A stretch of DNA of 62,793 nt from an uncultured Prevotellaceae bacterium (lineage in GTDB: Bacteria > Bacteroidota > Bacteroidia > Bacteroidales > Bacteroidaceae): positions 1 to 62,793 of the forward strand of contig CALFJG010000051.1 of the NCBI GenBank assembly GCA_937877625.1, read 5' to 3'. A program made the position numbers and the translations under genes. The first letter of the stretch is position 1; each line of letters opens with the position of its first letter. Positions 1 to 8,095 of this stretch are shown piece by piece. Below the pieces are notes generated by a model. That model did not search any database, was not told the origin of the DNA, and saw only the letters and a list, made by a program, of their open reading frames with translations.

Positions 1-2
1 AA

Positions 3-43
3 GTGAACACGAAAAGAGGCGAACACCTCTGATTAGTGTTCAC
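3..43. other. Nested inverted repeat at left edge
   Basis: The outer arms GTGAACAC (3-10) and GTGTTCAC (36-43) are perfectly complementary, and an inner 5-bp pair, AGAGG (15-19) with CCTCT (26-30), nests inside them. The structure sits 41 bp beyond the stop codon of the minus-strand thioredoxin gene and could end its transcript. Too little flanking sequence is visible to judge whether a U-tract follows. Confidence 0.45.
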
Positions 44-84
44 CTCCTACTCGATCCGCATAGTTCATCGGACAGCACCGACTG

Positions 85-1881
85 CTAATTCTTCCCCATC
101 GCCACTTCCACCTGCCGGCGTACGGAGGCGGGGTCGTAGGGGCGAGGCTGCTGATCGGGCGTGGTGGCGCGGGTGCCGTCGGGGCGGAAGAGGATGTAGG
201 TGGGAAAGTACTCCACTTGGAGGTACTTTTCGAGGGCGGCCTGCTGCTCGAGGGGGAGGTTGTAGTGGAGGCTATGGGGCAGGACGAGGCCGTACTCGGC
301 GATGCAGGAGCGCCAGGCGTCGTCCTTGCTGCGGTTGCAGAGGTAGACGTAGCTGACGGGAAGGCCGGCAAGGGCACTGTGGAGTGCCTGCGTGTGGTGC
401 TTGAGGTCGGCCTTGCAGGGACCGCACCATGTGCCCCATACATCGACGAAGACGACGCGGCCACGGAGCGGCTCGACGATTTTCTTCCATATCTCCTCAC
501 CGTCGGTCATGCCCGCAAAGGGTGCGCTGTCTTGCAGGCATCCGGTCTCCTCGGCCTCGGCGAGGCTGGCGGCAAAGCCGGCGAGTTCGTCGCTGCGGCG
601 GAGTATCTGCTGCTTGTAATAGTCGCCCCGCAGGTGGGTGCGGACGAGGCGCTGCATGGCGGGCGAGAGGGGCGCGTGGGTCTGGCTCATCAGGCCGTAG
701 AGCATCGCGCCGATGGCGGGTTCGCGCAGGTCGGCGGGCAGCTGCGTCAGCGTGGCCATCTGCCCGAGGTGCGCCTCCATCATCCGCTCGTCAACGGCGG
801 TGCCGCTGACGACATCGGACAAGACGGGGTCGCCGGCCTGCCGGAACAACTCATTCACCATCTGCAAGGCGGGGTGCGCCTGCAGGGCGGAGTCCGTGGC
901 GGTGGGCAGTATGCGCTCGTAGTCGTCGAGCTGCGTGCGCAGTTCGCTAATCTTCTGCATCCGCTCGCGGGCTTCCGCGTCGGAGCGTGGGGCATACCGT
1001 TCCTCGGCTATGTCAAGGGCTGTGCGGATATAGGGCAGGTTGAGGCCGCGGCGCCTGGGCGGGTCGAGCAGGCTGCTGACGTAGTTGGTGAGGACGTAGG
1101 CCAGTTCGTCGGTGAGCGTGTAGGGACGCGGCAGCTCGTCGGTGAGCGTGCGGAGGTAGGCCCACAGCGTGCCGTCGTCCTGCCGCACGTCGGGGGAGAG
1201 GAAACGGCGTTGCACGAGGTAGGAGGCGGCCCGATTGCGGACGTAGCCGTGGTGCAGTGCGCGGTAGCGTGGGGAGAGGTCGGGATGCTCGGCATAGAGC
1301 GCGGCTTCGAGACTGTCGAGGCGGGCTATCTCAGTGCGTGCGGCGCTGAGGGCTTCGGCGTCGGTCTTGGTGTCCATCAGCTGCGTGTCCCATACAAACC
1401 CGGGCAGCGGATAGGTGGCGAGTTCAGTGTTGAGCTGCGTGTCGTCGCCTGCAAAGGTGGATGCCCACGTGGCTCCGTCAATGGTCACGTCGTAGGTGCG
1501 GCCGGGCTCCAGCACGACCTGTTGCATGACGAGCACGGCGGCGGTGGTGTTTGCCAACTGTGCGCGTACCTCGAAGTGCCCCGTGCTGTCTGGACGGAGG
1601 GGAATAGTCGTACCCTCGTAGCTGTCAAGGGGCGAACTGTAGCGTAGGGCAAGGCCTTGGTCTATTTCTTCGGGCGGAATGCCCAGCGCGGCGATGTTTG
1701 TGACGCGTCCGCGGACGATGGCCGTGCCGCCCGTGTAGCCGTTGTCGGGGAAGACTTGGGCAGGGAGGGGTTGCGACAGAATCGCAACAAACAGGACGAG
1801 GAGGAGCCTCACCCACCCCCGGCCCCTCCCTCTCCAAAGGGCGAGGGAGGGGAGTAAGATGTTCTTTAGGTTGCGTTTCAT
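85..1881 (-). CDS. Secreted TlpA-like thioredoxin-fold protein (paralogue 1)
   Basis: A 598-residue protein with an N-terminal signal peptide ending near a PAQ motif, a long helical middle region without a family I can name, and a C-terminal thioredoxin fold. The redox motif W-C-G-P-C is at residues 485-489 (Cys486 and Cys489) inside a TlpA/ResA-like context (VFVDVWGTWCGPCK). TlpA-family proteins are periplasmic or membrane-anchored thiol-disulfide reductases, so the inferred role is redox work in the envelope on an unknown client. Residues 9-25 are encoded by a G+C-rich palindrome inserted between the basic start and the hydrophobic core of the signal. Two more paralogues follow, at 3334-4929 and 6545-7729. 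It lies 48 bp downstream of an AbiE pair on the same strand. The product class is sure; the client is unknown. Confidence 0.87.
   Translation of the reverse strand: MKRNLKNILLPSLALWRGRGRGWVRLLLVLFVAILSQPLPAQVFPDNGYTGGTAIVRGRVTNIAALGIPPEEIDQGLALRYSSPLDSYEGTTIPLRPDSTGHFEVRAQLANTTAAVLVMQQVVLEPGRTYDVTIDGATWASTFAGDDTQLNTELATYPLPGFVWDTQLMDTKTDAEALSAARTEIARLDSLEAALYAEHPDLSPRYRALHHGYVRNRAASYLVQRRFLSPDVRQDDGTLWAYLRTLTDELPRPYTLTDELAYVLTNYVSSLLDPPRRRGLNLPYIRTALDIAEERYAPRSDAEARERMQKISELRTQLDDYERILPTATDSALQAHPALQMVNELFRQAGDPVLSDVVSGTAVDERMMEAHLGQMATLTQLPADLREPAIGAMLYGLMSQTHAPLSPAMQRLVRTHLRGDYYKQQILRRSDELAGFAASLAEAEETGCLQDSAPFAGMTDGEEIWKKIVEPLRGRVVFVDVWGTWCGPCKADLKHHTQALHSALAGLPVSYVYLCNRSKDDAWRSCIAEYGLVLPHSLHYNLPLEQQAALEKYLQVEYFPTYILFRPDGTRATTPDQQPRPYDPASVRRQVEVAMGKN
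1808..1857. repeat. In-frame palindromic element, copy 1
   Basis: The palindrome arms CCCCTCCCTC (1823-1832) and GAGGGAGGGG (1843-1852) form a 10-bp G+C stem. The element is read in frame as residues 9-25 of the thioredoxin gene signal peptide. Related elements occupy exactly the same codon position in the genes starting at 4929 and 8635. Confidence 0.7.
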
Positions 1882-1929
1882 TGTGCTTGGTGAGTTTGAT
1901 ATAGCCGTTTGCTGGGCTGGAATAGGGTG

Positions 1930-2625
1930 TTATTGTCTGTCTATTTGCGGGAAAGCGGCGAAGAGTTCGAGGGCTGTAGCGGTATCTTCTATGAGGCGCG
2001 TGCGGACGAAAGTCTTGGTTTTCGCGTCAATGACTTCGCCGAGTCCCTGCATCAGCAATCGGGGACTTGCCTCACGAACGAGGGTGGCGCAATGACGTGC
2101 ATACTCGGCGGCAGACAGCCCCGTGCGCTGGCGGATGATGGCTTCGTTGACGGGCGTTTGTCGTTGGAGGAAGAACCAGCAGTCGAACACGTCGCGCGGC
2201 GAGAGCCGTTCGCCCATCGCACAGAGTTTGTGTGCAAACATGCAGGGAAGCGTCATCACGCGGATGTCGGTGCCAGCGAGCGAGAGCGTCTCGTACTTGT
2301 CGGGGAACTGTCGGTTGGAGATTTCCACTTTGAGCATCCGTTCGCCCCGGCCGTAGTTGAGCACGAGCAACGAGCCGTAGTGTTTCACGGCCTCGTCGTC
2401 AATCGTGCCGAAACGCCGGAGCGTGGCGCGCACTTTCTTGAATACGGCCTGCTCCTTGGCGGGGTCGAGGAGGTTGAAGTCGAGGTCGATGGAGAAGCGG
2501 GGCAGACCGTGGAAGTACATCAGTGCCGTGCCGCCCTTGAATCCGAGCAGCGTGCGCAGTTCGGCATCGCGGAAGAAACGCGTGAGGAGTTGCGCTATAT
2601 AGTATTTGTGCTTGTCCTGGTTCAT
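1930..2625 (-). CDS. AbiEii/AbiGii-type nucleotidyltransferase toxin (pair 1)
   Basis: A 231-residue protein with the DNA polymerase beta-like nucleotidyltransferase signature of the AbiEii/AbiGii family: GGTAL near residue 31, followed by the Ser-x-Asp-x-Asp motif in RFSIDLDF. In studied AbiE systems (type IV toxin-antitoxin, first known for phage abortive infection) AbiEii-type toxins transfer nucleotides to tRNA and arrest growth. The start codon overlaps the stop of the upstream partner by four bases (ATGA), the classic coupling of an AbiEi-AbiEii operon. The length is typical and the frame is intact. The family is certain; a phage-defence or stabilisation role here is inference. Confidence 0.9.
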   Translation of the reverse strand: MNQDKHKYYIAQLLTRFFRDAELRTLLGFKGGTALMYFHGLPRFSIDLDFNLLDPAKEQAVFKKVRATLRRFGTIDDEAVKHYGSLLVLNYGRGERMLKVEISNRQFPDKYETLSLAGTDIRVMTLPCMFAHKLCAMGERLSPRDVFDCWFFLQRQTPVNEAIIRQRTGLSAAEYARHCATLVREASPRLLMQGLGEVIDAKTKTFVRTRLIEDTATALELFAAFPQIDRQ

Positions 2626-3197
2626 CGCCGTGAGAGGATTTTGTCCACGCGCTCTGCAAGGCGGGCCGAGCCGTAGCGGGGCAGCAGGGCGGTTATGCGT
2701 TTGTGGTTGAGAGGGCGCAGGTTATCGAAGTAGCAGTTCCCTGCGCTGAGATATACCATGTCAAGGAAGGCGCGCTCGGGTGTGGCGATGGCGATGTTGT
2801 CTTCCATGCGGATGCCGTCCATCCCCGCCCAGATAGACCCTGCAATTTTTCGGAAGGTATAGTCGCGACCGTCCACTTCCACCGAGCGCGCAAGATAGCT
2901 GACGCACGTTACGGCCTCGCTGTATTGGAATACAACGCCTGCTTGCTGTAGGACATATTCAAGGGAGATGTACGACGGGTGGAATAGTGCGCAGGCCATT
3001 TCGCGTTCGTCGTAGCCCGCCTTGGTGTAGATGCCACGACGGGGATTGCCGAGACGCCCTTGGCTGACGTAGTAGTGCAGGGATTTAGCCAGCCGCGCAC
3101 TGTCGTCAGCTCCCGTCAGCAAGGCAAGCGACTGCGTGGTGAACACCGTCCGCGAGGACGTGAGGATGCTTTCAAGTAGTGTTATCTGTGAACTCAT
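2622..3197 (-). CDS. AbiEi-type antitoxin/transcriptional regulator (pair 1)
   Basis: A 191-residue protein with the layout of AbiEi antitoxins: an N-terminal winged-helix segment (about residues 1-60, with the basic stretch GNPRRGIYTK) followed by the AbiEi C-terminal domain (SYISLEYVLQQAG, ATPERAFLDMVYL). AbiEi proteins repress their own operon and neutralise the AbiEii toxin without forming a stable complex. The gene is first in the operon, has a good promoter box 28 bp upstream of its start, and is translationally coupled to the toxin gene. Its N-terminus differs from that of the second AbiEi at 5798-6445, so the two pairs are separate acquisitions rather than a local duplication. Confidence 0.85.
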   Translation of the reverse strand: MSSQITLLESILTSSRTVFTTQSLALLTGADDSARLAKSLHYYVSQGRLGNPRRGIYTKAGYDEREMACALFHPSYISLEYVLQQAGVVFQYSEAVTCVSYLARSVEVDGRDYTFRKIAGSIWAGMDGIRMEDNIAIATPERAFLDMVYLSAGNCYFDNLRPLNHKRITALLPRYGSARLAERVDKILSRR

Positions 3198-3225
3198 AAT
3201 CCAATATATTTGTATTTACAGTTCA

Positions 3226-3256
3226 CAAAAGTATACCTTTCCTCGCGAACAGACAA
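3226..3256 (-). promoter_or_regulatory. Bacteroidota-type promoter for AbiE pair 1
   Basis: On the minus strand a -7 box TACTTTTG (3233-3226) is preceded after 20 bp by TTG (3256-3254), close to the Bacteroidota TTTG / TAnnTTTG consensus. Transcription would start about 20-25 nt before the antitoxin start codon. Confidence 0.6.
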
Positions 3257-3333
3257 GGCTTTTGTGCCTAATCATTCCGCCGACTGCAGTTCTTGTGAAA
3301 TATCAACATTTGTTCTGAATACACTTATCTATG

Positions 3334-4929
3334 TTACTCCCTCCCCAGTGCGCGGAGGACGGCCTGTCGGACGAAGTCGGGCTGCGAGGGGCGGGGTGCA
3401 TCGCTGCGGGCGATGGTGCCGTCGGAGGCCGCGAGTATGTAGGTGGGATAGCCGTGTACGTTCAGGTGGTTCTCTACGGCTTGCTGCTGGCTGCCGGGCA
3501 GGCGGAGGTTCACGCAGTCGGTGCCGTTGAGGCCGTAGTGTACGGCGGACTTCCTCCAAAGTTCTTCGGGGGAGTTGTTGGCGAGGTATATGTAGGTTAC
3601 GGGCAGGTCTGCCAGCGCTTCGTGGAGTGCGGGAAGATGTTCCATTTCCTCACGGCAGGGGCCGCACCACGTACCCCACACGTCGATATAGACCACACGC
3701 CCCCGATAGGGCTGCACCAGTTTGCGGAAGATTTCCTGCCCGTCCGTGAGGCTGTCAAGGGGTGCCTCGGCTATGGCCGTGATTTCCTCTTCCGTGGGGG
3801 CTGAAAAACGCTCCGTCTTGTTCTCCAGATACCCCGTCAGCATCTCGTACGAATGCGCGTTCAGAGCCCTGCGCAGAAAGGCTTCGCGCTGGGCGGTCAT
3901 CATCCCGTCGCCGCATTTGTCCAGATAGTAGAAGGTCTTCATCAGTTCCCGCACTTCGTCGGAAACGTCCAGCGAGTCTATCAGCGTGATGGGATAAACG
4001 CGCGTGAGTATCTCCAGCCCGATGTCGCCCTCGTCGTCAACTTCAAAGCCGACGAAGCCTATTTGCTTCATCATTTCCAGGTTGATGACGTCGCGAAAGT
4101 AGGTGGTGGCATCGGCCGGTATCATCCCCTGCGGGTGGAGCAGTTCGCGGCTCTCTGCTTCGCTCAGCAGGTCAAGCATCTCGCTGGGGAGTGTGGTGAG
4201 CCCTTGCGACAGGATTTCCTCTATTTGCTCCGTGAAATGGCCAAACACGTTTTGCGTCATATCTATGCCGAAGCCATAGTCTGCCAAGGCATAGAGCATC
4301 TCTATGTAGCCGCGCGGGAGGTCGGGATGCGCCGTGCGGAGCGTGTCTATGCGGTGCAGGTTCCGCTCGTGGATGCTGCGGATTGTTTGCGCCGCCCTCT
4401 GCATTGGCATGTCGAACATGTGGCCGTGGAAGTTCTCAACCTTCAGCGGATAGGCTATCTGTGCGTTATGCACCTCGGCGTTCTCGCCCGTGAAGACACA
4501 GCGGTCGCCCACGTCGTCAAGCAGGATGTCGGCTTCAGTCCCGGGGCGGCAGTAGAGGTTGAGCACTCCCCACACCACGCCCTGTATCTTGTTGTCGTCC
4601 CACAGCTGGATGTGAAGCGGGCGGTAGGCGGGAATCTTCACGCTCCAGCGTCCTTCGCTGTCGGTCGCAGGATGGAGGGTAAAGGTTTCGAAGGTCATGA
4701 AGTCGGGATATACCACCGTAGCCGTTTCGCCCCGTGCCGTGCTGGAGAGTTGGAAGTTGATAGTTATCGTGTCGGGCTTCACTTGCGCCTGCGCCGTGAG
4801 GGCGCAGAGGGCGAACAAAAGCCAAAGCCCCAGCGGCCTCACCCCCAGCCCCTCGACCCCAGGGGGTCTCACACCCCGACCCCTCTCCGGGGGAGACGGG
4901 AGTAGAATGTTCTTACGATTGAGTTTCAT
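3334..4929 (-). CDS. Secreted TlpA-like thioredoxin-fold protein (paralogue 2)
   Basis: The 531-residue product has a signal peptide, an N-terminal beta-rich region with the look of DUF4369-type domains (residues about 60-170), a helical middle and a C-terminal TlpA/ResA-like thioredoxin domain with W-C-G-P-C (Cys422 and Cys425). I chose the ATG at 4929, giving MKLNRKN, because paralogues 1 and 3 and the 179-residue gene begin with the same motif; an ATG 36 bases upstream would overlap the preceding toxin gene. Residues 9-31 come from a double copy of the palindromic element, so VRPPG...VRPLG is repeated. The predicted role is thiol-disulfide exchange in the periplasm. The natural partner is unknown. 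Confidence 0.87.
   Translation of the reverse strand: MKLNRKNILLPSPPERGRGVRPPGVEGLGVRPLGLWLLFALCALTAQAQVKPDTITINFQLSSTARGETATVVYPDFMTFETFTLHPATDSEGRWSVKIPAYRPLHIQLWDDNKIQGVVWGVLNLYCRPGTEADILLDDVGDRCVFTGENAEVHNAQIAYPLKVENFHGHMFDMPMQRAAQTIRSIHERNLHRIDTLRTAHPDLPRGYIEMLYALADYGFGIDMTQNVFGHFTEQIEEILSQGLTTLPSEMLDLLSEAESRELLHPQGMIPADATTYFRDVINLEMMKQIGFVGFEVDDEGDIGLEILTRVYPITLIDSLDVSDEVRELMKTFYYLDKCGDGMMTAQREAFLRRALNAHSYEMLTGYLENKTERFSAPTEEEITAIAEAPLDSLTDGQEIFRKLVQPYRGRVVYIDVWGTWCGPCREEMEHLPALHEALADLPVTYIYLANNSPEELWRKSAVHYGLNGTDCVNLRLPGSQQQAVENHLNVHGYPTYILAASDGTIARSDAPRPSQPDFVRQAVLRALGRE
4838..4905. repeat. In-frame palindromic element, copy 2 (doubled)
   Basis: Two adjacent palindromes (GACCCC/GGGGTC around 4855-4868, and a CCCCTCTCC-like stem around 4880-4900) are translated in frame from codon 9 of the signal peptide. 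The flanking sequence toward the signal cleavage site is nearly the same as in copy 3, including the string GCAGAGGGCGAACAAAAG. Confidence 0.7.
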
Positions 4930-4957
4930 TGTTTGGGTGTTGTTTGTGGTTGCTTTG

Positions 4958-5782
4958 TCATTCAAATTCTATCATATCTGCCAGCTGGAGGAAGTAGCCG
5001 TTTGACCAAATGTCAAGCTCGCTGGGGGCGGCACGAAGGAATCGCAGCACGTCCTCCTTAACGGAACTGATGTCGGTCGTTGCCAAACGCTTCTTCAGCA
5101 TATCCATGAACTCCTGCCGTGTCAGCATAACGCCGTTGAATTCCAAAATGCGGGTCTGAAGATGTTTATAATTCAGGGGAATCCGATTGCGCACATACCA
5201 TTCAAAGTCGTACCAGTCGCGACCCTTCACTCGCAATTTCCAGTTGCGGAAGACCAGGGCGTGCATCTTCCCTGCAAAGAGATCGGGAAGGGAGACACAG
5301 CGCACCATAAAAGAAAACGGTTTGAGTAGCATTTTCTGCTCACAGTTGAAGCCCAAATGGGGACAAGTGTCCAGCTCTATCTTCACCTTGATGTTCTTTT
5401 CCGTCTGAAAGGCGATGTCGTAGGCATCCGTATTTTCCTTAAGGAAAGCGGATTCTACCTTTCCAAAAGTTTTCTTGTCTTTTTTCTTGATGACGACCTC
5501 CTTGCCTGTGAGTTTGAAAGCTTCGGAGATGTAAGGGAAGTAGGTCTCAAGGTGAATGTTCGCATTCTTCTCGGTCAGCGTGAAGTCCATATCCTCGGAA
5601 AAGCGATGCAAGCCGTGGAAAATTCTTAGGCATGTGCCGCCATAGAACGCTGCGTGTTCGAAGAAGCCGCTACGCCCGAGGCCTGCCAGCGTGATTTGCT
5701 GCATCACCTCGTGCTTTGCGTTTATCTTCTCGTTGGGCGTGGTGGGAGACAGAGCCTCTACCATTTCGTCAAATATCGTCAT
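4958..5782 (-). CDS. AbiEii-type nucleotidyltransferase toxin (pair 2)
   Basis: A 274-residue nucleotidyltransferase of the AbiEii family. GGTCLRI at about residue 48 and RFSEDMDF about 15 residues later form the metal- and nucleotide-binding signature. KVKIELDT supplies a likely third acidic position, and GKMHALVFR...KGRDWYDFEWY is the usual C-terminal family motif. It follows its antitoxin gene by 15 bp. Base composition is far richer in A+T than the flanking thioredoxin genes (23 of 60 bases G or C at 5461-5520, against 40 of 60 at 6601-6660). That contrast fits arrival from elsewhere. The family is certain; the cellular target is inferred from studied homologues. Confidence 0.9.
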   Translation of the reverse strand: MTIFDEMVEALSPTTPNEKINAKHEVMQQITLAGLGRSGFFEHAAFYGGTCLRIFHGLHRFSEDMDFTLTEKNANIHLETYFPYISEAFKLTGKEVVIKKKDKKTFGKVESAFLKENTDAYDIAFQTEKNIKVKIELDTCPHLGFNCEQKMLLKPFSFMVRCVSLPDLFAGKMHALVFRNWKLRVKGRDWYDFEWYVRNRIPLNYKHLQTRILEFNGVMLTRQEFMDMLKKRLATTDISSVKEDVLRFLRAAPSELDIWSNGYFLQLADMIEFE

Positions 5783-5797
5783 AATCTCGTCGCGGCT

Positions 5798-6445
5798 CTA
5801 TTGGGAACGAGCCATAATCTTTAATAGGTTTGCCAATACGTTTTTCTTGTTTCCCACGTTCATACATGCCCGTATGATGCTACTGTCCAAATTCCGTATG
5901 TCATCAATGTCTATGCGCATGTCTTCCTCAAAGAAAGCCTCAAGGCTTGCTAAGGACTGGGGCGGCACATATCGTTCCTGCATCAGCATATCGCAAAGTG
6001 CTTTCTCTGGTGTGGCTATCATATAGGAAATGCCTTCTGAGAGTTCGCTTCTGATGCCTATCGGGAAATAGGCCGATGAGACACCTCGGTAGGAAAACTT
6101 CCCCAGTATATTCTCAAACCTGCGGCTGTGCAGGGTCGTTACCGACGTGATTTCATATACTCTTTCTGGTATCAATCCATAGTGGCGTAGCGCATAATGC
6201 GCAGAGATATATGAAGGAGCATAAAGATGATTGGCGACCAACTCCATCGAAAGCATTTTGCCACTAATCTCTGGGGATACGACAAACAGCCCACGCTTCA
6301 ACTTGACGAGCATTCCAGTCCGCAACAGTGCCTGGACTTTCTTGTCGGGTGAACGATAATCGTGAAAAATACTTTTGAGTAGTCCACCGCTTACGGGAAC
6401 ATTTCCTATTTGCTTCAGCGCGTTGAGTTCTTCTATAGGTGTCAT
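5798..6445 (-). CDS. AbiEi-type antitoxin/regulator (pair 2)
   Basis: A 215-residue AbiEi-like protein. The N-terminal ~60 residues resemble a winged helix (GLLKSIFHDYRSPDKKVQ, then LVKLKRGLFVV). The C-terminal part has the typical SYISAHYALRHYGLIPE and IATPEKALCDML motifs. It is expected to repress its own promoter and counteract the nucleotidyltransferase toxin 15 bp downstream. A TAGTTTTG -7 box lies 18 bp upstream of the ATG, so the transcript leader would be very short. Sequence divergence from the first AbiEi indicates a different subfamily. Confidence 0.83.
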   Translation of the reverse strand: MTPIEELNALKQIGNVPVSGGLLKSIFHDYRSPDKKVQALLRTGMLVKLKRGLFVVSPEISGKMLSMELVANHLYAPSYISAHYALRHYGLIPERVYEITSVTTLHSRRFENILGKFSYRGVSSAYFPIGIRSELSEGISYMIATPEKALCDMLMQERYVPPQSLASLEAFFEEDMRIDIDDIRNLDSSIIRACMNVGNKKNVLANLLKIMARSQ

Positions 6446-6462
6446 ACTGCCTGTTTTTGGTG

Positions 6463-6470
6463 CAAAACTA
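6463..6470 (-). promoter_or_regulatory. Promoter -7 box for AbiE pair 2
   Basis: TAGTTTTG on the minus strand matches TAnnTTTG. No clear TTTG lies at the -33 position. Its placement directly before the antitoxin gene supports the assignment. Confidence 0.45.
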
Positions 6471-6544
6471 TAAAATCTCGTACAGAAATGGAAGTTTTTC
6501 TTCTTTTATTGTACGAAGAAATATAGTTTGCCTCGGACGCGCGC

Positions 6545-7729
6545 CTATTTCTCGGCTGCCTCGCCCATCAGCTCCGCGAGCCTGGCGTCGAGCTGCTGGG
6601 GCGTGTAGAGGTCTTTGTCGAGGGCGAGGAGGATGCCGTCGGGGGCGATGAGGACGAGGGCGGGAATGGTGACGATGCCGTAGAGGTCGGCGGCGTCCTG
6701 CCCGTCGGTGCCGGTGCTGCTGGGGCTGTGGAGCTGCGGCCAGGGGCCAGGGTGCAGGCCGAGGGCATCGAGCCATGCCTGGCGGTCCTTGTCGAGCGAG
6801 ATGCCGAGGATGCGCAGGCCGCGATCCTTGTATTGTCCGTGGAGCTGGCGCATGTGGGGGAAGCTGGCGATGCAGGGGCCGCACCACGAGGCCCAGAAGT
6901 CCAGCAGGACGTAGTGGCTGCCGTCAACGTAGTCCGCGAGGCGGTGCGGCTGACCGAGGCTGTCGGTGGCCGTGAAGTCGCGGTAGGGTACGCCCGTCAT
7001 CGTGCGCTGCTGCTCCTCGCCCCAGTAGCGCGTCCACGGGTGCTGCATCGCGGGATGGTGGGCATAGGGGGCATCCTCGCGCATAAACTCCTGCTTCTCC
7101 GATGGACTGAGCGCGCCGTAGTGGACGTGGAGGTAGTAGGCGGGGATGACGTTGTCGAGGTTGCGGCGTATGTTCTGCCGCCCCGTGGCCTCCATGTCGG
7201 CCATCGCGCTGGCGAAGCGCTCCAAGTCGGCCGTGTCCTGCGGCGTGGCGGGGGCGAGGTAGCCGCCGTGCATCATTTGGATGGCCTCCTGCCTGTCCTC
7301 GTCGAGGCTGTCCCACCAGGGCGTTATGCTGCGTTCGATGGCACGCTGCCGCAGTTGGCACTCGATGAAGCGGCGTTGCAGCGCGCTGCCCGTCATCTCG
7401 CCCGTGGCGAGGTTGATGTCCGTAGGCACGTCATCGACGATGAACTGGAGGTCGTTGTCGGCGAAGTCGCCTATTTGCAGGAACGTGTTTCGCGGCAGGC
7501 GGCCCTCAAGGCGGAAGCGGCCGTCCTTGACGGGTACGCGCGGCACGAGGCACTGCCTGTAGGGTGCCACGAGAAACCACGCCACGCTGTCGGTCGCGGC
7601 GGGCGTGGTGCCGGTGATGACGAAGTCGATGCTGTCCTCCACGACGGGCGTGAAGGTCTGCGCCTTCCCTGCCATAGCGCAGAGGGCGCAGAGGGCGGCG
7701 AGGCTGATGTGCTTGAGGTTGAGTTTCAT
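6545..7729 (-). CDS. Secreted TlpA-like thioredoxin-fold protein (paralogue 3)
   Basis: The 394-residue product is the most conventional of the three: signal peptide MKLNLKHISLAALC (cleaved near GKAQ), an N-terminal beta-rich DUF4369-like domain, a short helical linker and a C-terminal TlpA/ResA-type thioredoxin domain with W-C-G-P-C at Cys283 and Cys286 (LLDFWASWCGPC). It ends with the usual alpha/beta core (GLRILGISLDKDRQAWLDAL; TIPALVLIAPDG). The ATG at 7729 is preferred over one 27 bases upstream because it restores the MKLN start shared by the paralogues. It lacks the palindromic insert, so it shows the uninterrupted signal peptide. Predicted periplasmic oxidoreductase. Confidence 0.9.
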   Translation of the reverse strand: MKLNLKHISLAALCALCAMAGKAQTFTPVVEDSIDFVITGTTPAATDSVAWFLVAPYRQCLVPRVPVKDGRFRLEGRLPRNTFLQIGDFADNDLQFIVDDVPTDINLATGEMTGSALQRRFIECQLRQRAIERSITPWWDSLDEDRQEAIQMMHGGYLAPATPQDTADLERFASAMADMEATGRQNIRRNLDNVIPAYYLHVHYGALSPSEKQEFMREDAPYAHHPAMQHPWTRYWGEEQQRTMTGVPYRDFTATDSLGQPHRLADYVDGSHYVLLDFWASWCGPCIASFPHMRQLHGQYKDRGLRILGISLDKDRQAWLDALGLHPGPWPQLHSPSSTGTDGQDAADLYGIVTIPALVLIAPDGILLALDKDLYTPQQLDARLAELMGEAAEK

Positions 7730-7828
7730 TGTATGTGTGTTGCTAAGTATAATCATTGGTGTCGCCTAAAACTTTCATTGAGTAAACAAATTTGGTAAGG
7801 AATAACTCAATCTGTTTCCATTTCACTG

Positions 7829-7836
7829 CAAAGTTA
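7829..7836 (-). promoter_or_regulatory. Possible -7 box upstream of thioredoxin paralogue 3
   Basis: TAACTTTG on the minus strand fits the Bacteroidota -7 consensus and lies about 100 bp before the start codon. The -33 element is not obvious, and the box lies just outside the end of a dispersed repeat. Confidence 0.4.
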
Positions 7837-7847
7837 TGTATTTCAAA

Positions 7848-8048
7848 TTTCGTAAGTAGTAAAAATGCCCTGTAAAGGCGACAAGCGTAGCAATGCTGTT
7901 TCCCTCTTAGGGCAATCAGGTGAGCAGCCTGTCGGGAACACACGCGGCTCGCGTGAAAAATGATGCAGGCGGGATGCCTACGCTTCCAGAGGGTTGCACC
8001 CTGGTAGCTATACCTACGGCACTGATAGGCTTTCACTACTTCCGAAAC
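7848..8048. repeat. Dispersed repeat family A, copy 1 (201 bp)
   Basis: The ends are inverted: TTTCGTAAGTAGTAAAAA at the left, and TTTCACTACTTCCGAAAC at the right. The element carries a CCCTGTAAAGG start, AGCAATGCTG, a GGTTGCACCCTGG hairpin and a terminal ACTGATAGGCTTTCACTAC segment that recurs in the copy at 22411-22501. There is no transposase, so it is best seen as a non-autonomous, MITE- or REP-like element between two genes. Confidence 0.65.
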
Positions 8049-8095
8049 TTGAATTATGTATATATACGCTAACAGTCAAGGGTTCAGAGGCGTAT

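Noticed and set aside
217..1647. Open frame of about 476 codons opposite thioredoxin paralogue 1
   Set aside because: It is the complement of a G+C-rich gene with a signal peptide and CGPC motif; no domain is visible on the opposite strand and codon use is unnatural.
6728..7798. Open frame of about 356 codons opposite thioredoxin paralogue 3
   Set aside because: Same reason: a complement shadow of a recognised gene. Similar long shadows at 3853-4905 and 11715-12563 were dismissed.
7743..8036. Short minus-strand protein beginning MKAYQCRRYS
   Set aside because: It lies inside a dispersed repeat; a similar short frame occurs at 22397-22490 in another copy, so it follows the repeat rather than coding selection.
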